Source: Ruminiclostridium papyrosolvens DSM 2782
GTDB taxonomy: Bacteria > Bacillota > Clostridia > Acetivibrionales > DSM-1351
Assembly (NCBI RefSeq): GCF_029318685.1
Contig: NZ_CP119677.1
Coordinates: 248,001 to 312,000 of the forward strand
Direction of reading: 5' to 3'
Length of the DNA: 64,000 nucleotides
Both the position numbers and the translations under genes were made by a program. Below are positions 18,520-26,109 of the stretch, piece by piece; the stretch's first letter is position 1, and every line of letters begins with the position of its first letter. The notes below the pieces were generated by a model. That model saw only the letters and a program-made list of their open reading frames with translations. It was not told the origin of the DNA and searched no databases.

Positions 18520-20001
18520 ATGATTAAGATGGCACAATTAGAAGATATCAGAAAAATGTACTTTATGGAAGACCTAAGTATCAGAGAAATAAGCCGCAGA
18601 ACCGGAATTCACAGGGATACAATTTCAAAGTATTTATCTCTGGAGGAGACAAAACCTCCTAAATATAAGCTAACCAAAGAACGCAACCATCCTGTTTTAG
18701 GACCATATATACCAATGATTCGGCAAATTATCGAAGATGATAAGCAAAGGCATCGTAAACAACGGCATACCGGAACAAAAATATTTGGAATTTTAAGGCA
18801 AGAAGGCTTTAGCGGTGGTTACAACACTGTTTCTGACTTTCTCAGGCAGGAATACAGAAAACAAAAAGAAGCATTTCTTCCGTTGGAATTTGAGCTCGGA
18901 ACTTATGCGGAAGTAGATTGGACAGAGGCATATTTCTATCTGAACGGTAAGGAAACAAAGGCTCATATTTTTGTTATGAAATTGAGAGGCTCTGGAGGCT
19001 TCTATGTAAGGGCATATCCCTTTGAGAAGCAGGAGGCATTCTTTGACGGACATATTAAATGTTTTGAGTTTATGAAGGGTGTACCCTACAAGATAGCCTA
19101 TGACAATTTAAAAACAGCAGTTAAGAAGGTACTTCAGGGCAGTAATCGGGAAGAACAGGAGCAATTCATATCTCTTCGCACTCATTACCTTTATGAATCT
19201 ACATTCTGCAGACCTGCTAGGGGTAATGAAAAAGGCGGAGTAGAAAATGCAGGTAAAGAAGTAGTCAGAAGATTCTTTGTACCTTATCCGGATGTAAATT
19301 CCTTTGAGGAATTAAATCATTACTTACATAATGAATGTATTAAGCTATTAGAGAAAAACTCAAAATGGGAAGCTGAAAAATCCGCATTAAGGCCATTGCC
19401 CACAGTAAGGTTTGATGGAGCAAGGTATAAAGAGGCTAAAGTTAACCGATATTCAATGATACAATTTGAAACCAACCGCTACTCCGTCCCTACTTCATAT
19501 GTTGGAGAAAAGGTGACAGTTAGGGCAACTGCTGAAGAGATTAAAATTATCTCAAAAGGCTCTACAATCGCAGAACATTTCAGAATACATGGCCGCAATA
19601 AGGATAGTATCATACTGGATCACTATCTGGAACTTTTGCTTTTCAAATCTCGAGCATTAGGAAATACAAAAGTATACAACCCTCAGACACTTCCCCCTAT
19701 CTATGAACAATATCGCCGCTGCCTGTTAGCAAGGAATCCCAGAGGTAACCGGGAATTTGTAAAAATACTTATGCTCCATAGAGATTACCATCCTTCACAG
19801 GTAACTGAAGCTATTGAAATAGCAATGGAATACAATGTTTACGGATATGACGGGGTACTTAACATACTGGGGCAGACATTGGTTTTAAGCCATAAAGCAG
19901 ATCCCATTAACAAGGACAAGCTTCAGAGCATTCCGGAAGTTATTGTAACACCTCCTAATCTTGATAAATATAGCATACTGATGACAGGGGGTGATCATTA
20001 A
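18520..20001 (+). CDS. istA: IS21-family transposase IstA
   Basis: A 493-residue DDE transposase. The N-terminal helix-turn-helix contains LSIREISRRTGIHRDTIS; the catalytic core shows YAEVDWTEAY (first Asp), IAYDNLKTAV (second Asp) and RGNEKGGVENAG (Glu), the spacing and wording standard for IstA. AGGAGG lies six bases before the ATG. It acts with IstB on the element ends. Confidence 0.96.
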   Translation: MIKMAQLEDIRKMYFMEDLSIREISRRTGIHRDTISKYLSLEETKPPKYKLTKERNHPVLGPYIPMIRQIIEDDKQRHRKQRHTGTKIFGILRQEGFSGGYNTVSDFLRQEYRKQKEAFLPLEFELGTYAEVDWTEAYFYLNGKETKAHIFVMKLRGSGGFYVRAYPFEKQEAFFDGHIKCFEFMKGVPYKIAYDNLKTAVKKVLQGSNREEQEQFISLRTHYLYESTFCRPARGNEKGGVENAGKEVVRRFFVPYPDVNSFEELNHYLHNECIKLLEKNSKWEAEKSALRPLPTVRFDGARYKEAKVNRYSMIQFETNRYSVPTSYVGEKVTVRATAEEIKIISKGSTIAEHFRIHGRNKDSIILDHYLELLLFKSRALGNTKVYNPQTLPPIYEQYRRCLLARNPRGNREFVKILMLHRDYHPSQVTEAIEIAMEYNVYGYDGVLNILGQTLVLSHKADPINKDKLQSIPEVIVTPPNLDKYSILMTGGDH

Positions 20002-20759
20002 TGGCCGTTAACAAAATGCTTCTAGAAGCATATTTTAAAAAACTAAAAATGCCTCAGGCTGCCAAGATCTACGAGTCTTTAGCGAGAGAAGCCGCAGATA
20101 ACAATCTTGATTATGAGGGTTACTTGTTAGGAGTATTGGAACAGGAAGTTCACCAGAGAGAAAACAACCGTATTCAAAGAGGCATACGTCAGGCATGCTT
20201 TCCAGTAATTAAAACACTTGAAAGTTTTGATTTTAAAGTAATCCCGTCCCTACGCAAGCCCAAAATATTGAAGTTAATGCAGGGGGAGTATATTGGGAAC
20301 AGGGAAAACATAATACTTGTAGGTAGCTCTGGTGTAGGTAAAACACATATTGCAACGGCTCTAGGTTATGAAGCCTGCCGTCAGGGTATGAGAGTAAAAT
20401 TCTATACGGCAGCAGGATTGATAAACGAATTACTTGCAGCACAACAGGAATATCGTTTAAACAAGCTTGAAAAACAGTGGTTGGGGCCACATTTAGTTAT
20501 TCTGGATGAATTGGGATATGTACCATTCAGTAAGGTAGGTGCGGAATTGCTGTTTCAGTTTTGTTCTTCCCGATATGAAAGAGGTAGTCTAATCATAACT
20601 ACAAATTTGGAATTTCCAAAATGGACGGAGGTGTTGGGAGATGAACAAATGACTGCGGCTTTATTGGATCGGATAACCCATAATGCCCATATATTAAATA
20701 TTAATGGTGACAGTTATCGGTTTAAACAGGCCCTTGCCAAACAGACTGAGAATGTTTAA
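20001..20759 (+). CDS. istB: IS21-family helper ATPase IstB
   Basis: A 252-residue DnaC-like AAA+ ATPase. Walker A is GSSGVGKTHIA near residue 110 and Walker B is LVILDELGY near residue 165. The start ATG overlaps the istA stop by one base (TAATG), implying translational coupling. IstB regulates and targets IstA-mediated transposition. It ends 65 bases before the right end. Confidence 0.96.
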   Translation: MAVNKMLLEAYFKKLKMPQAAKIYESLAREAADNNLDYEGYLLGVLEQEVHQRENNRIQRGIRQACFPVIKTLESFDFKVIPSLRKPKILKLMQGEYIGNRENIILVGSSGVGKTHIATALGYEACRQGMRVKFYTAAGLINELLAAQQEYRLNKLEKQWLGPHLVILDELGYVPFSKVGAELLFQFCSSRYERGSLIITTNLEFPKWTEVLGDEQMTAALLDRITHNAHILNINGDSYRFKQALAKQTENV

Positions 20760-20824
20760 ATTTTTATGTATAGGTGGCCTAAAATTTGACCAGCAAGTGG
20801 CCTAAATTTCGATTGACATTAACA

Positions 20825-20988
20825 GTAATGGTCCACCAGTTCCATATGTGAGCCATTTGGAATAAAATTGTGTCCAAGAGTGCAGTAAAGAATGCAACCG
20901 ATAAAAATTTACTAAATTTTCTTTTGTCTATAAATATGAGTAAAAACCAAGGTGCTATTAACAATAGCCATGAAAGAATCTGTGCCAC
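20825..20988 (-). pseudogene. N-terminal part of IS-split membrane protein (CBO0543-like)
   Basis: This piece starts with GTG after GGAGTG and encodes 53 residues, MAQILSWLLLIAPWF to HIWNWWT, before the target duplication and the IS right end. It contains two hydrophobic stretches. It lines up in frame with the C-terminal piece at 18106-18408: WWTIT joins NNVFF. Confidence 0.8.
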
Positions 20989-21160
20989 TACACTTCACTC
21001 CTATATTTTTTTTATTTTTTATAGCAATCAATAGGTATTCCTATACTATTATTTGATATAAAGGATTTATATATTCAGATTTTATTTTCGGGTATAATTA
21101 CATTTATTAATAAAAATTATTGAGTGTAGAAAAAATTGCCATATCAATTAGGGAGGGTTT

Positions 21161-21646
21161 ATGAACAAAATAGCCATAGAGTTGGGGAAAATAATTGAAA
21201 TATACAAGAATGACTTTTCAGGACTTGATGAACAAATAACGTCACTCAGAATTTCGCAGGACAAATGGACTCTAAAAGAAATAGTAGGACACTTGATTGA
21301 TTCTGCATCAAACAATCACCAACGCTTTATAAGATTTCAACTATCGGAAGTACTTGAATTTCCTGATTATAAAAATAGTGAGTGGCTAAGAGTCCAAAAG
21401 CACCAAAATATGAAATTCTCAGAACTTCTTTTGTTGTTTTATTATTATAATAAGTTAATAATAAATATTCTCTTGAATTTAGATGAAAAGTGCTTGGAGA
21501 ATAGGTGGAATATCAATTGGGATGAAGATTCTCAATACATAACTTTCGAAAGCTTATTAAACCACTATGTTAATCATATGAAAAGCCATCTTACCCACTT
21601 TAGAGAGAGATTGAGTGAATTGGAATATCTTCATGTGGATACCTGA
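21161..21646 (+). CDS. DinB-like protein
   Basis: A 161-residue DinB superfamily protein. Family landmarks are WTLKEIVGHLIDSA near residue 38 (first metal histidine) and NHYVNHMKSHLTHFRERL near residue 135 (H-x3-H), together providing a three-histidine metal site in a four-helix bundle. Bacterial members include metal-dependent thiol transferases such as bacillithiol S-transferases; the substrate here is unknown. GGGAGGG precedes the ATG, and a terminator follows. Confidence 0.83.
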   Translation: MNKIAIELGKIIEIYKNDFSGLDEQITSLRISQDKWTLKEIVGHLIDSASNNHQRFIRFQLSEVLEFPDYKNSEWLRVQKHQNMKFSELLLLFYYYNKLIINILLNLDEKCLENRWNINWDEDSQYITFESLLNHYVNHMKSHLTHFRERLSELEYLHVDT

Positions 21647-21667
21647 AGAATCCGTTAAAAACAGCAA

Positions 21668-21705
21668 AGGACTGCCCTCAATGTAAGAAAGGCAGTCCTC
21701 AACTT
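21668..21705. terminator. Terminator between convergent genes
   Basis: A 9-bp stem (21668-21676 with 21691-21699) separates the DinB-like gene and the convergent four-gene operon. T-rich flanks are modest. Confidence 0.6.
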
Positions 21706-22013
21706 TATTCACTGTCATAAGCTTCTAAAGCTACAGGCAATGCCTGTATAACAGCATTTCCAACAGCGGGGAGCCCCACCAATATGCTGCTGATTATTTC
21801 ATTTCTTGTCGCACCACTTGCCTTTGCCATTTTCACATGGAAGGGCAATCCGCTCTCAAGTCGTATAGCCGCTAAAACGGCGATATAAGCAAGTTCTTCC
21901 GTTTTGTGGTCCAATGCGCTTGCTGAGTCTAATTTTTGAATGGTTTCCATCCAAGCCTTATGGACTTCGGGTGTTTCTTTTGAAAAGGTTTCAAATGCGT
22001 TACTGACATTCAT
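21705..22013 (-). CDS. Carboxymuconolactone decarboxylase-family protein
   Basis: A 102-residue AhpD/CMD-like protein. Features of the family are ELAYIAVLAAIRL followed by FHVKMAKASGATRNEI and the C-terminal hydrophobic helix. The redox-active C-x-x-C usually preceding the conserved histidine is absent: the position reads LESGLPFH, so peroxidase-type activity is unlikely. It is the last gene of an operon running TetR, zinc ribbon, TfoX-C, CMD, with 13 bases between it and its upstream neighbour. Confidence 0.8.
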   Translation of the reverse strand: MNVSNAFETFSKETPEVHKAWMETIQKLDSASALDHKTEELAYIAVLAAIRLESGLPFHVKMAKASGATRNEIISSILVGLPAVGNAVIQALPVALEAYDSE

Positions 22014-22026
22014 AAATAATACCTCC

Positions 22027-22281
22027 TTATAGTGTTTTAAAGAATTTCTTTAGCTTTTGTTTTGTGCTGTCTTCCAAAAATCTATAAGGCACTCCCTCTA
22101 TTGCGCCTTGTATACCATAGAGCATGTGTAGACATGCTCCGTGGTCGACACATGCACGAATGCGAATAAAAGTATCTTCTGCGCCTATCTCTCGAAGCTG
22201 CTCCGGAGTTTCTATTCCCACTTGCACTAAATTGTTTTCTAACACCTTACCAACATTGGGCAAATGTGATAATGCACCCAT
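22027..22281 (-). CDS. TfoX C-terminal-domain protein
   Basis: An 84-residue protein matching the stand-alone TfoX/Sxy C-terminal domain: LPNVGKVLENNLVQVGIETP at the start is the helix-hairpin-like segment, followed by FIRIRACVDHGACLHMLYGI. In Proteobacteria Sxy regulates competence, but isolated C-domains in Firmicutes have no established role. It is the third gene of the TetR operon. Confidence 0.82.
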   Translation of the reverse strand: MGALSHLPNVGKVLENNLVQVGIETPEQLREIGAEDTFIRIRACVDHGACLHMLYGIQGAIEGVPYRFLEDSTKQKLKKFFKTL

Positions 22282-22296
22282 AGAACCATCCCCTTT

Positions 22297-22548
22297 TCAT
22301 GCAAAGTGTTCAGACCAGGCGGGTAATTTCTTCATCATGGCCTCAGCCATTTTCAATGCTACATTTTTATCTAATCCTTGTGTTTTTATGATAAAGCTCG
22401 TCAGCGAACTTCTTTTTTCTTCAAAAGACTGCATTGACCCATCTGGACGGGAACAATGAACACAATAATCTTTTGAACTGTCGTTCATTGCATATTCTGT
22501 TATGTCATTCATAGGCATACCGCAAGCAATACATGTTTTCATTTCCAT
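22297..22548 (-). CDS. Putative zinc-ribbon protein
   Basis: An 83-residue protein with CIACGMPM and YCVHC, giving four cysteines in the C-x2-C ... C-x2-C arrangement of the family called putative zinc ribbon domain (Zn_ribbon_2), with the family's later acidic and helical tail. Function unknown. GAGGAGG lies before the ATG. It directly follows the TetR gene. Confidence 0.78.
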   Translation of the reverse strand: MEMKTCIACGMPMNDITEYAMNDSSKDYCVHCSRPDGSMQSFEEKRSSLTSFIIKTQGLDKNVALKMAEAMMKKLPAWSEHFA

Positions 22549-22559
22549 TCCTCCTCGTA

Positions 22560-23144
22560 TTATTGTGAAATGAGTGTAACAAAGGTGTTTATTAATTCAT
22601 CCCCGCAACAATCCAGAACCGATGCACCAGGGGCAAATAAGTCGGCATTTTGCAGATAATAGTGTAATATAGCAATCCACGTATTGAATAGCATATGCAA
22701 GGGGATTTTTTTTATAAGCCCCGCTTTCTGCCCTTGTTCAATCACAGTGCTAAAATGCCAGGACATTGCTGATTGCAGAGAAATAATTATTTCCCTTGCT
22801 TCATTTGGCAAGGATGCAATTTCCAGAATCATTTTTTTATAGAATTCTTCATACTTATGCAGGACATTAATATGAGCATGGAGCAATTCTGAAATATCTT
22901 CGCTTGTTGTAGAAAGGCCGTGTAGCTTTTTTAAAACTTCTTTTGCAAATCGCTCTAATACATGGAGCTGCAATACTTCTTTCGTAGGAAAGTGAACGAA
23001 GATTGCACCATGAGAGACCCCAGCCTCTTGAGCGATTATATTTGTGGGCGTAGAAAATCCATTTACTGCATATATACGAAATGCCGTATTCATAATCCGC
23101 TGTCGAGTAAGTTCTTTTTGTTCTTGACGCTTTGTTTGTGACAA
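22560..23144 (-). CDS. TetR-family regulator
   Basis: A 194-residue regulator if translated from the TTG at 23144, which has GGAGGT seven bases ahead; the open frame extends 43 codons further upstream but without a matching ribosome site. The helix-turn-helix contains TNIIAQEAGVSHGAIFVHF. It heads an operon with a zinc ribbon, a TfoX-C and a CMD protein and is divergent from an Xre/membrane-protein pair. Its ligand is unknown. Confidence 0.88.
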   Translation of the reverse strand: MSQTKRQEQKELTRQRIMNTAFRIYAVNGFSTPTNIIAQEAGVSHGAIFVHFPTKEVLQLHVLERFAKEVLKKLHGLSTTSEDISELLHAHINVLHKYEEFYKKMILEIASLPNEAREIIISLQSAMSWHFSTVIEQGQKAGLIKKIPLHMLFNTWIAILHYYLQNADLFAPGASVLDCCGDELINTFVTLISQ

Positions 23145-23158
23145 TTCAATGACCTCCA

Positions 23159-23169
23159 ACTCAATGAGT
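23159..23169. promoter_or_regulatory. Candidate TetR operator
   Basis: ACTCAATGAGT is a perfect 11-base palindrome located between the -10 of the minus-strand promoter and the ribosome site of the TetR gene, a standard place for autorepression. The evidence is symmetry and position only. Confidence 0.35.
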
Positions 23170-23177
23170 ATACACAT

Positions 23178-23206
23178 AATGTAAATCTTTTTATGAGGTT
23201 TGTCAA
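23178..23206 (-). promoter_or_regulatory. Promoter of the TetR operon
   Basis: On the minus strand TTGACA (23206-23201) and TACATT (23183-23178) are separated by 17 bases. Confidence 0.6.
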
Positions 23207-23266
23207 GAGAAAGTAGATAGCCGGGCAATTTGCCGGCGTTTTTATAAATGCTTATGGAAAGCTTAC

Positions 23267-23295
23267 TTGACATTTTTGCTCAGTAGTACTATACT
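23267..23295 (+). promoter_or_regulatory. Promoter of the Xre/membrane-protein pair
   Basis: TTGACA (23267-23272), a 17-base spacer and TATACT (23290-23295) form a near-consensus promoter. It is flanked by an inverted pair, TGGAAAG near 23255 and CTTTCCA near 23313, that could be regulator sites. Confidence 0.7.
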
Positions 23296-23341
23296 CAAAA
23301 TGTAAAGTTAACTTTCCATTAGAGTATAAAGGAGACTGAGC

Positions 23342-23542
23342 TTGAAAAACAGATTGGAGCAAATCAGAAAGCAGCGAGGAATAAGTCAGGAAGAACTTGC
23401 AAGAGTTCTAGAAGTATCAAGGCAAACAATCGGGTCGCTGGAAAATGGACGATACAATCCATCTATAATTCTAGCGTTTAAGATTGCCATATACTTTAAA
23501 ATGAATATTGAAGAAATTTTTATTTATGAGGAGGATAATTAA
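23342..23542 (+). CDS. Small Xre-family HTH regulator
   Basis: A 66-residue stand-alone Cro/C1-type helix-turn-helix protein starting with TTG after GGAGA. The motif is ISQEELARVLEVSRQTIGSLE, shown here within 20-residue limits as SQEELARVLEVSRQTIGSLE. Such minimal regulators frequently precede a small membrane protein, as here, where the next gene starts 2 bases after its stop. Confidence 0.9.
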   Translation: MKNRLEQIRKQRGISQEELARVLEVSRQTIGSLENGRYNPSIILAFKIAIYFKMNIEEIFIYEEDN

Positions 23543-23543
23543 T

Positions 23544-23975
23544 GTGAAAAAGAACACATGGTCATATTTAATAATAATTTTAGGCTTGATACTCCTTGGA
23601 ACAGGACTATACCTTATAAAAACTATTGCAGACCCACAGGGTATTATGCGAGCCTTACCATATGTTTGCGTTGGACTTGGCTGTGGGATTTTCGGTCATG
23701 GAATGGGAAATAACATCAGTCGTAAAGCTATAAAAAACAATCCCGATATTGAAAAGCGGTTGGAGATAGACCGGAATGATGAACGAAACATAGCGATTGG
23801 TAATCGAGCAAAAGCAAAAGCCTATGATATGATGATATTTGTATTCGGGTCATTATTGATTTCATTTGCTTTAATGGGTATTGACATGATTACAGTTCTG
23901 CTTATGGTATTCGCATATCTTTTTGTTGCCGTATATGGAATTTATTACCGATGCAAATATGATAAAGAAATGTAG
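23544..23975 (+). CDS. Four-helix membrane protein paired with Xre regulator
   Basis: A 143-residue membrane protein with two N-terminal hydrophobic helices, a cytoplasmic stretch containing NDERNIAIGNRAKAKAYD, and two C-terminal helices. The DERN-AKAKA motif is common to small clostridial membrane proteins encoded next to Xre regulators, but I know no function. The chosen start is GTG at 23544, nine bases after GAGGAGG; upstream in-frame ATG codons lie inside the Xre gene. Confidence 0.72.
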   Translation: MKKNTWSYLIIILGLILLGTGLYLIKTIADPQGIMRALPYVCVGLGCGIFGHGMGNNISRKAIKNNPDIEKRLEIDRNDERNIAIGNRAKAKAYDMMIFVFGSLLISFALMGIDMITVLLMVFAYLFVAVYGIYYRCKYDKEM

Positions 23976-23995
23976 AAATCAATAATTAATATTAA

Positions 23996-24031
23996 TTTTG
24001 CCCATAACTAATTTAAAAGTTATGGGCAAAA
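23996..24031. repeat. Inverted repeat between convergent genes
   Basis: A perfect 14-base inverted repeat (23996-24009 and 24018-24031) separates the convergent membrane-protein and DUF4179 genes. The arms begin with TTTT and end with AAAA, so neither strand has the U-tract outside the stem; it may still act as a bidirectional terminator. Confidence 0.55.
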
Positions 24032-24060
24032 GTTAATATATTTGCAAAAATGTACAATTC

Positions 24061-25083
24061 CTATTTAGCTAATTCTATTTTGGACTTCTTTGCTCCAAAT
24101 AATAATTCTTTTACATTTTCAATTTTAATTACTTTGTCAAAGGAAGTGCTTAGTTTGTATTCGCCGGTACTTTTGTCAAAACCTTCACTACCGCCACCTA
24201 TTATAGGAATAACCGACCCATCATTGTATTTAACGCCTTTAAAGGATAGTGGTTCTAGAGTCTCTAATTTATCTAAGTCAACTTTTTCTGCTTTTTCCAT
24301 GGATTTAATATCTTCTCCGTCAAAGTAAATTGTCATTGATAAAGGTGAAAGTTCAACTCTTTTTACTAATACATTATAACCGGATAAATTGCATTTTTTG
24401 TTTATGTCAAAATTCTTGGTTGAGTCCTTAAATGACGTTTTCCAGGTTAGCGTCCAATCCCCGTTCAAAACGGTATACATATCAAGCTTCTTTGCATCAG
24501 CCTGTAAATTCTTAAAGTGAATAGAGAATTCCTTCTCGTTGAAATCTATATCTTTTTTAATCCAGATTTCGTAATACCTTTTATTTGTTATTTCAGGTTC
24601 TTGGGTAACGCTCATAAATCCGTGGCTTGAGCTGTAAGAATAATCTTTTTGCCCGGAAACATCAAACTCACACTCTTCAAATAAATTTGTATCGGTCAAT
24701 TTTATATCTTTTGGTGCCGTAACTTCCAGTAAAGTATAAAAGTAGGTCTTATCCTGTAAGGTTTGCACAAGACTAATTGTGAGACCATTATCCGTTACTG
24801 ATGATTTAGCTTGCTGTGTTACTTCTTTTTCAATTAAATTATTCTGTTGCTCTTTATCGGCGCCAAATATTTCTGCTAACTTTTGATTCCATTGAAATAA
24901 ACCTGAAGCCATAGCAGTGAAACTTCCAAGGGCTAATACTGCTACTAATGCAAGTACAGCAATACGTTTTCTTGATAATCCTTTATGTTTTACTGCAGTA
25001 ATTTCATCTAATGCAGTTTCTATTTTATTATGAAACCTTGTTGGTACCTCCGGAAATTCTTTTTTCCAATCATTCCTTTGCAT
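24061..25083 (-). CDS. DUF4179 anti-sigma-like membrane protein
   Basis: A 340-residue protein with a cytoplasmic N-terminus of about 40 residues, one membrane helix (about 43-62, AVLALVAVLALGSF) and a large beta-rich extracytoplasmic part. This is the layout of DUF4179 proteins, which follow ECF sigma genes and are presumed anti-sigma factors. The gene starts 2 bases after the stop of the sigma gene. The signal sensed is unknown. Confidence 0.82.
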   Translation of the reverse strand: MQRNDWKKEFPEVPTRFHNKIETALDEITAVKHKGLSRKRIAVLALVAVLALGSFTAMASGLFQWNQKLAEIFGADKEQQNNLIEKEVTQQAKSSVTDNGLTISLVQTLQDKTYFYTLLEVTAPKDIKLTDTNLFEECEFDVSGQKDYSYSSSHGFMSVTQEPEITNKRYYEIWIKKDIDFNEKEFSIHFKNLQADAKKLDMYTVLNGDWTLTWKTSFKDSTKNFDINKKCNLSGYNVLVKRVELSPLSMTIYFDGEDIKSMEKAEKVDLDKLETLEPLSFKGVKYNDGSVIPIIGGGSEGFDKSTGEYKLSTSFDKVIKIENVKELLFGAKKSKIELAK

Positions 25084-25085
25084 AC

Positions 25086-25553
25086 TTATACCTCCTGTAA
25101 ATATTTTTTTAAGTTAGTTCTTGCTCTTGAAAGCCTGCTTTTTACCGTACCTTCACGCATTTTCAAAATGTCTGCTGTTTCTGCTACACTGAAACCTTCT
25201 ATGTAATATAGAATTACTATGGTTCTTAAATCCTCATCAAGCTTCATAATACTCAAATACAACTCTGAATAATCTTTCGGCTCAGTTGTATCCTCCGGAT
25301 TTATGTATTCTTCATAGGAAATAACTTTCTTACGATAACGTCTGATTTTATAGCACTCATGTATCAGAATCCTTACAAGCCATGTTTTGAAAAATTGTTC
25401 TTTTTTTAGAGAACTCAATTTATTGTAAGCTCTCAAAATAGCCTCCTGAACTGCATCTTCACAGTCTTTATCGTTTTGCAGGATAGATTTTGATACGTGA
25501 TACAAGGTTGTTTCCGATTTTCTTACCTCTTCTGCAAAGTTAATTCTATCCAT
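25086..25553 (-). CDS. ECF-type sigma factor (1)
   Basis: A 155-residue extracytoplasmic-function sigma factor. Region 2 contains DCEDAVQEAILRAYNKL and FKTWLVRILIHECY; region 4 contains GFSVAETADIL and REGTVKSRLSRAR. It is co-transcribed with the DUF4179 membrane protein, which presumably holds it at the membrane until a signal arrives. Confidence 0.93.
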   Translation of the reverse strand: MDRINFAEEVRKSETTLYHVSKSILQNDKDCEDAVQEAILRAYNKLSSLKKEQFFKTWLVRILIHECYKIRRYRKKVISYEEYINPEDTTEPKDYSELYLSIMKLDEDLRTIVILYYIEGFSVAETADILKMREGTVKSRLSRARTNLKKYLQEV

Positions 25554-25879
25554 AACATATGTGTTCTCCCTTCGTACTTCTTTCAGCTGAATTCGTCATA
25601 CACTAATTAGATTCAGGAACAGACAGTTTGGTTCTGATAAAAATAATTATTTATATATTAAATTACTGTAGAGTATATCTATGGGATAGGACTTTTGGAT
25701 GCCCGGCATGAAATCGCTTTCATTATGCATATAACAAACCCGTTCTAAATATTGTATACTTATTCCATATATTTATAAATTGTTTCAGCAGGTAATAAAA
25801 AAGTGGATAGATTTTGTCTAAGGATTGTAAGAACTTCTTTTGCGGGTGCAGCAGTTAGTCCTTAAGAAAAGGAGAACGC
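25554..25879. other. Intergenic region upstream of sigma gene
   Basis: About 325 AT-rich bases between the sigma gene and a broken small ORF. I see no gene or clear structure. A possible ECF-type -35 (AGAACC) with TCTA about 18 bases later on the minus strand is too weak to call. Confidence 0.4.
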
Positions 25880-26048
25880 ATGAATATGCATAAGCGTATT
25901 GAAAAGTGGCAAGAAGGGTATTTAAAACCAAGGGGGATTTTCAGAAGTTGAGAGTTGTGGATTTGGGTATTACGAAAGCATTGATGGGGCTGTTCACTTT
26001 GACTATCTGGAAGTGGGGCCGGTTATGAATTTTTATAAGCAAAAGTAG
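25880..26048 (+). pseudogene. Small frameshifted ORF
   Basis: An ATG with AAGGAG seven bases ahead opens MNMHKRIEKWQEGYLKPRG and then stops. If one G is removed from the GGGGG run near 25934, the frame continues as FSEVESCGFGYYESIDGA and on to a stop at 26046-26048, about 55 residues in all. I do not recognise the protein. A one-base frameshift in a homopolymer, or a sequencing error there, explains it best. Confidence 0.45.
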
Positions 26049-26069
26049 TTGAATTTTTGTAATAACAGT

Positions 26070-26104
26070 AAGGGGTTGGCACAAAATAGCGACAACCCCT
26101 TTAA
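26070..26104. terminator. Candidate terminator hairpin
   Basis: A 9-bp stem, AAGGGGTTG (26070-26078) with CAACCCCTT (26093-26101), lies just past the stop of the peptidase gene and between convergent units. U-tracts are weak. Confidence 0.5.
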
Positions 26105-26109
26105 TTGTC

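Larger units (their letters stand above)
18409..20824 (+). mobile_element. IS21-family insertion sequence, 2,416 bp
   Basis: The element starts TGTTAATG and ends CATTAACA. The outer 52 bases at each end (18409-18460 and 20773-20824) are imperfect inverted repeats, 38 of 52 matching by hand count, with repeated TAGGCCAC blocks that are probable IstA binding sites. It is flanked by the 5-bp direct repeat GTAAT (18404-18408 and 20825-20829), and carries intact istA and istB. It is inserted in a membrane-protein gene. Intact genes, clear ends and clean duplication suggest a recent and possibly active copy. Confidence 0.93.

Noticed and set aside
23219-23242. GCCGG/CCGGC hairpin followed by T5 in the divergent TetR/Xre spacer
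   Set aside because: It resembles a terminator on the plus strand, but nothing is transcribed into it from upstream on that strand and the stem is only five base pairs.
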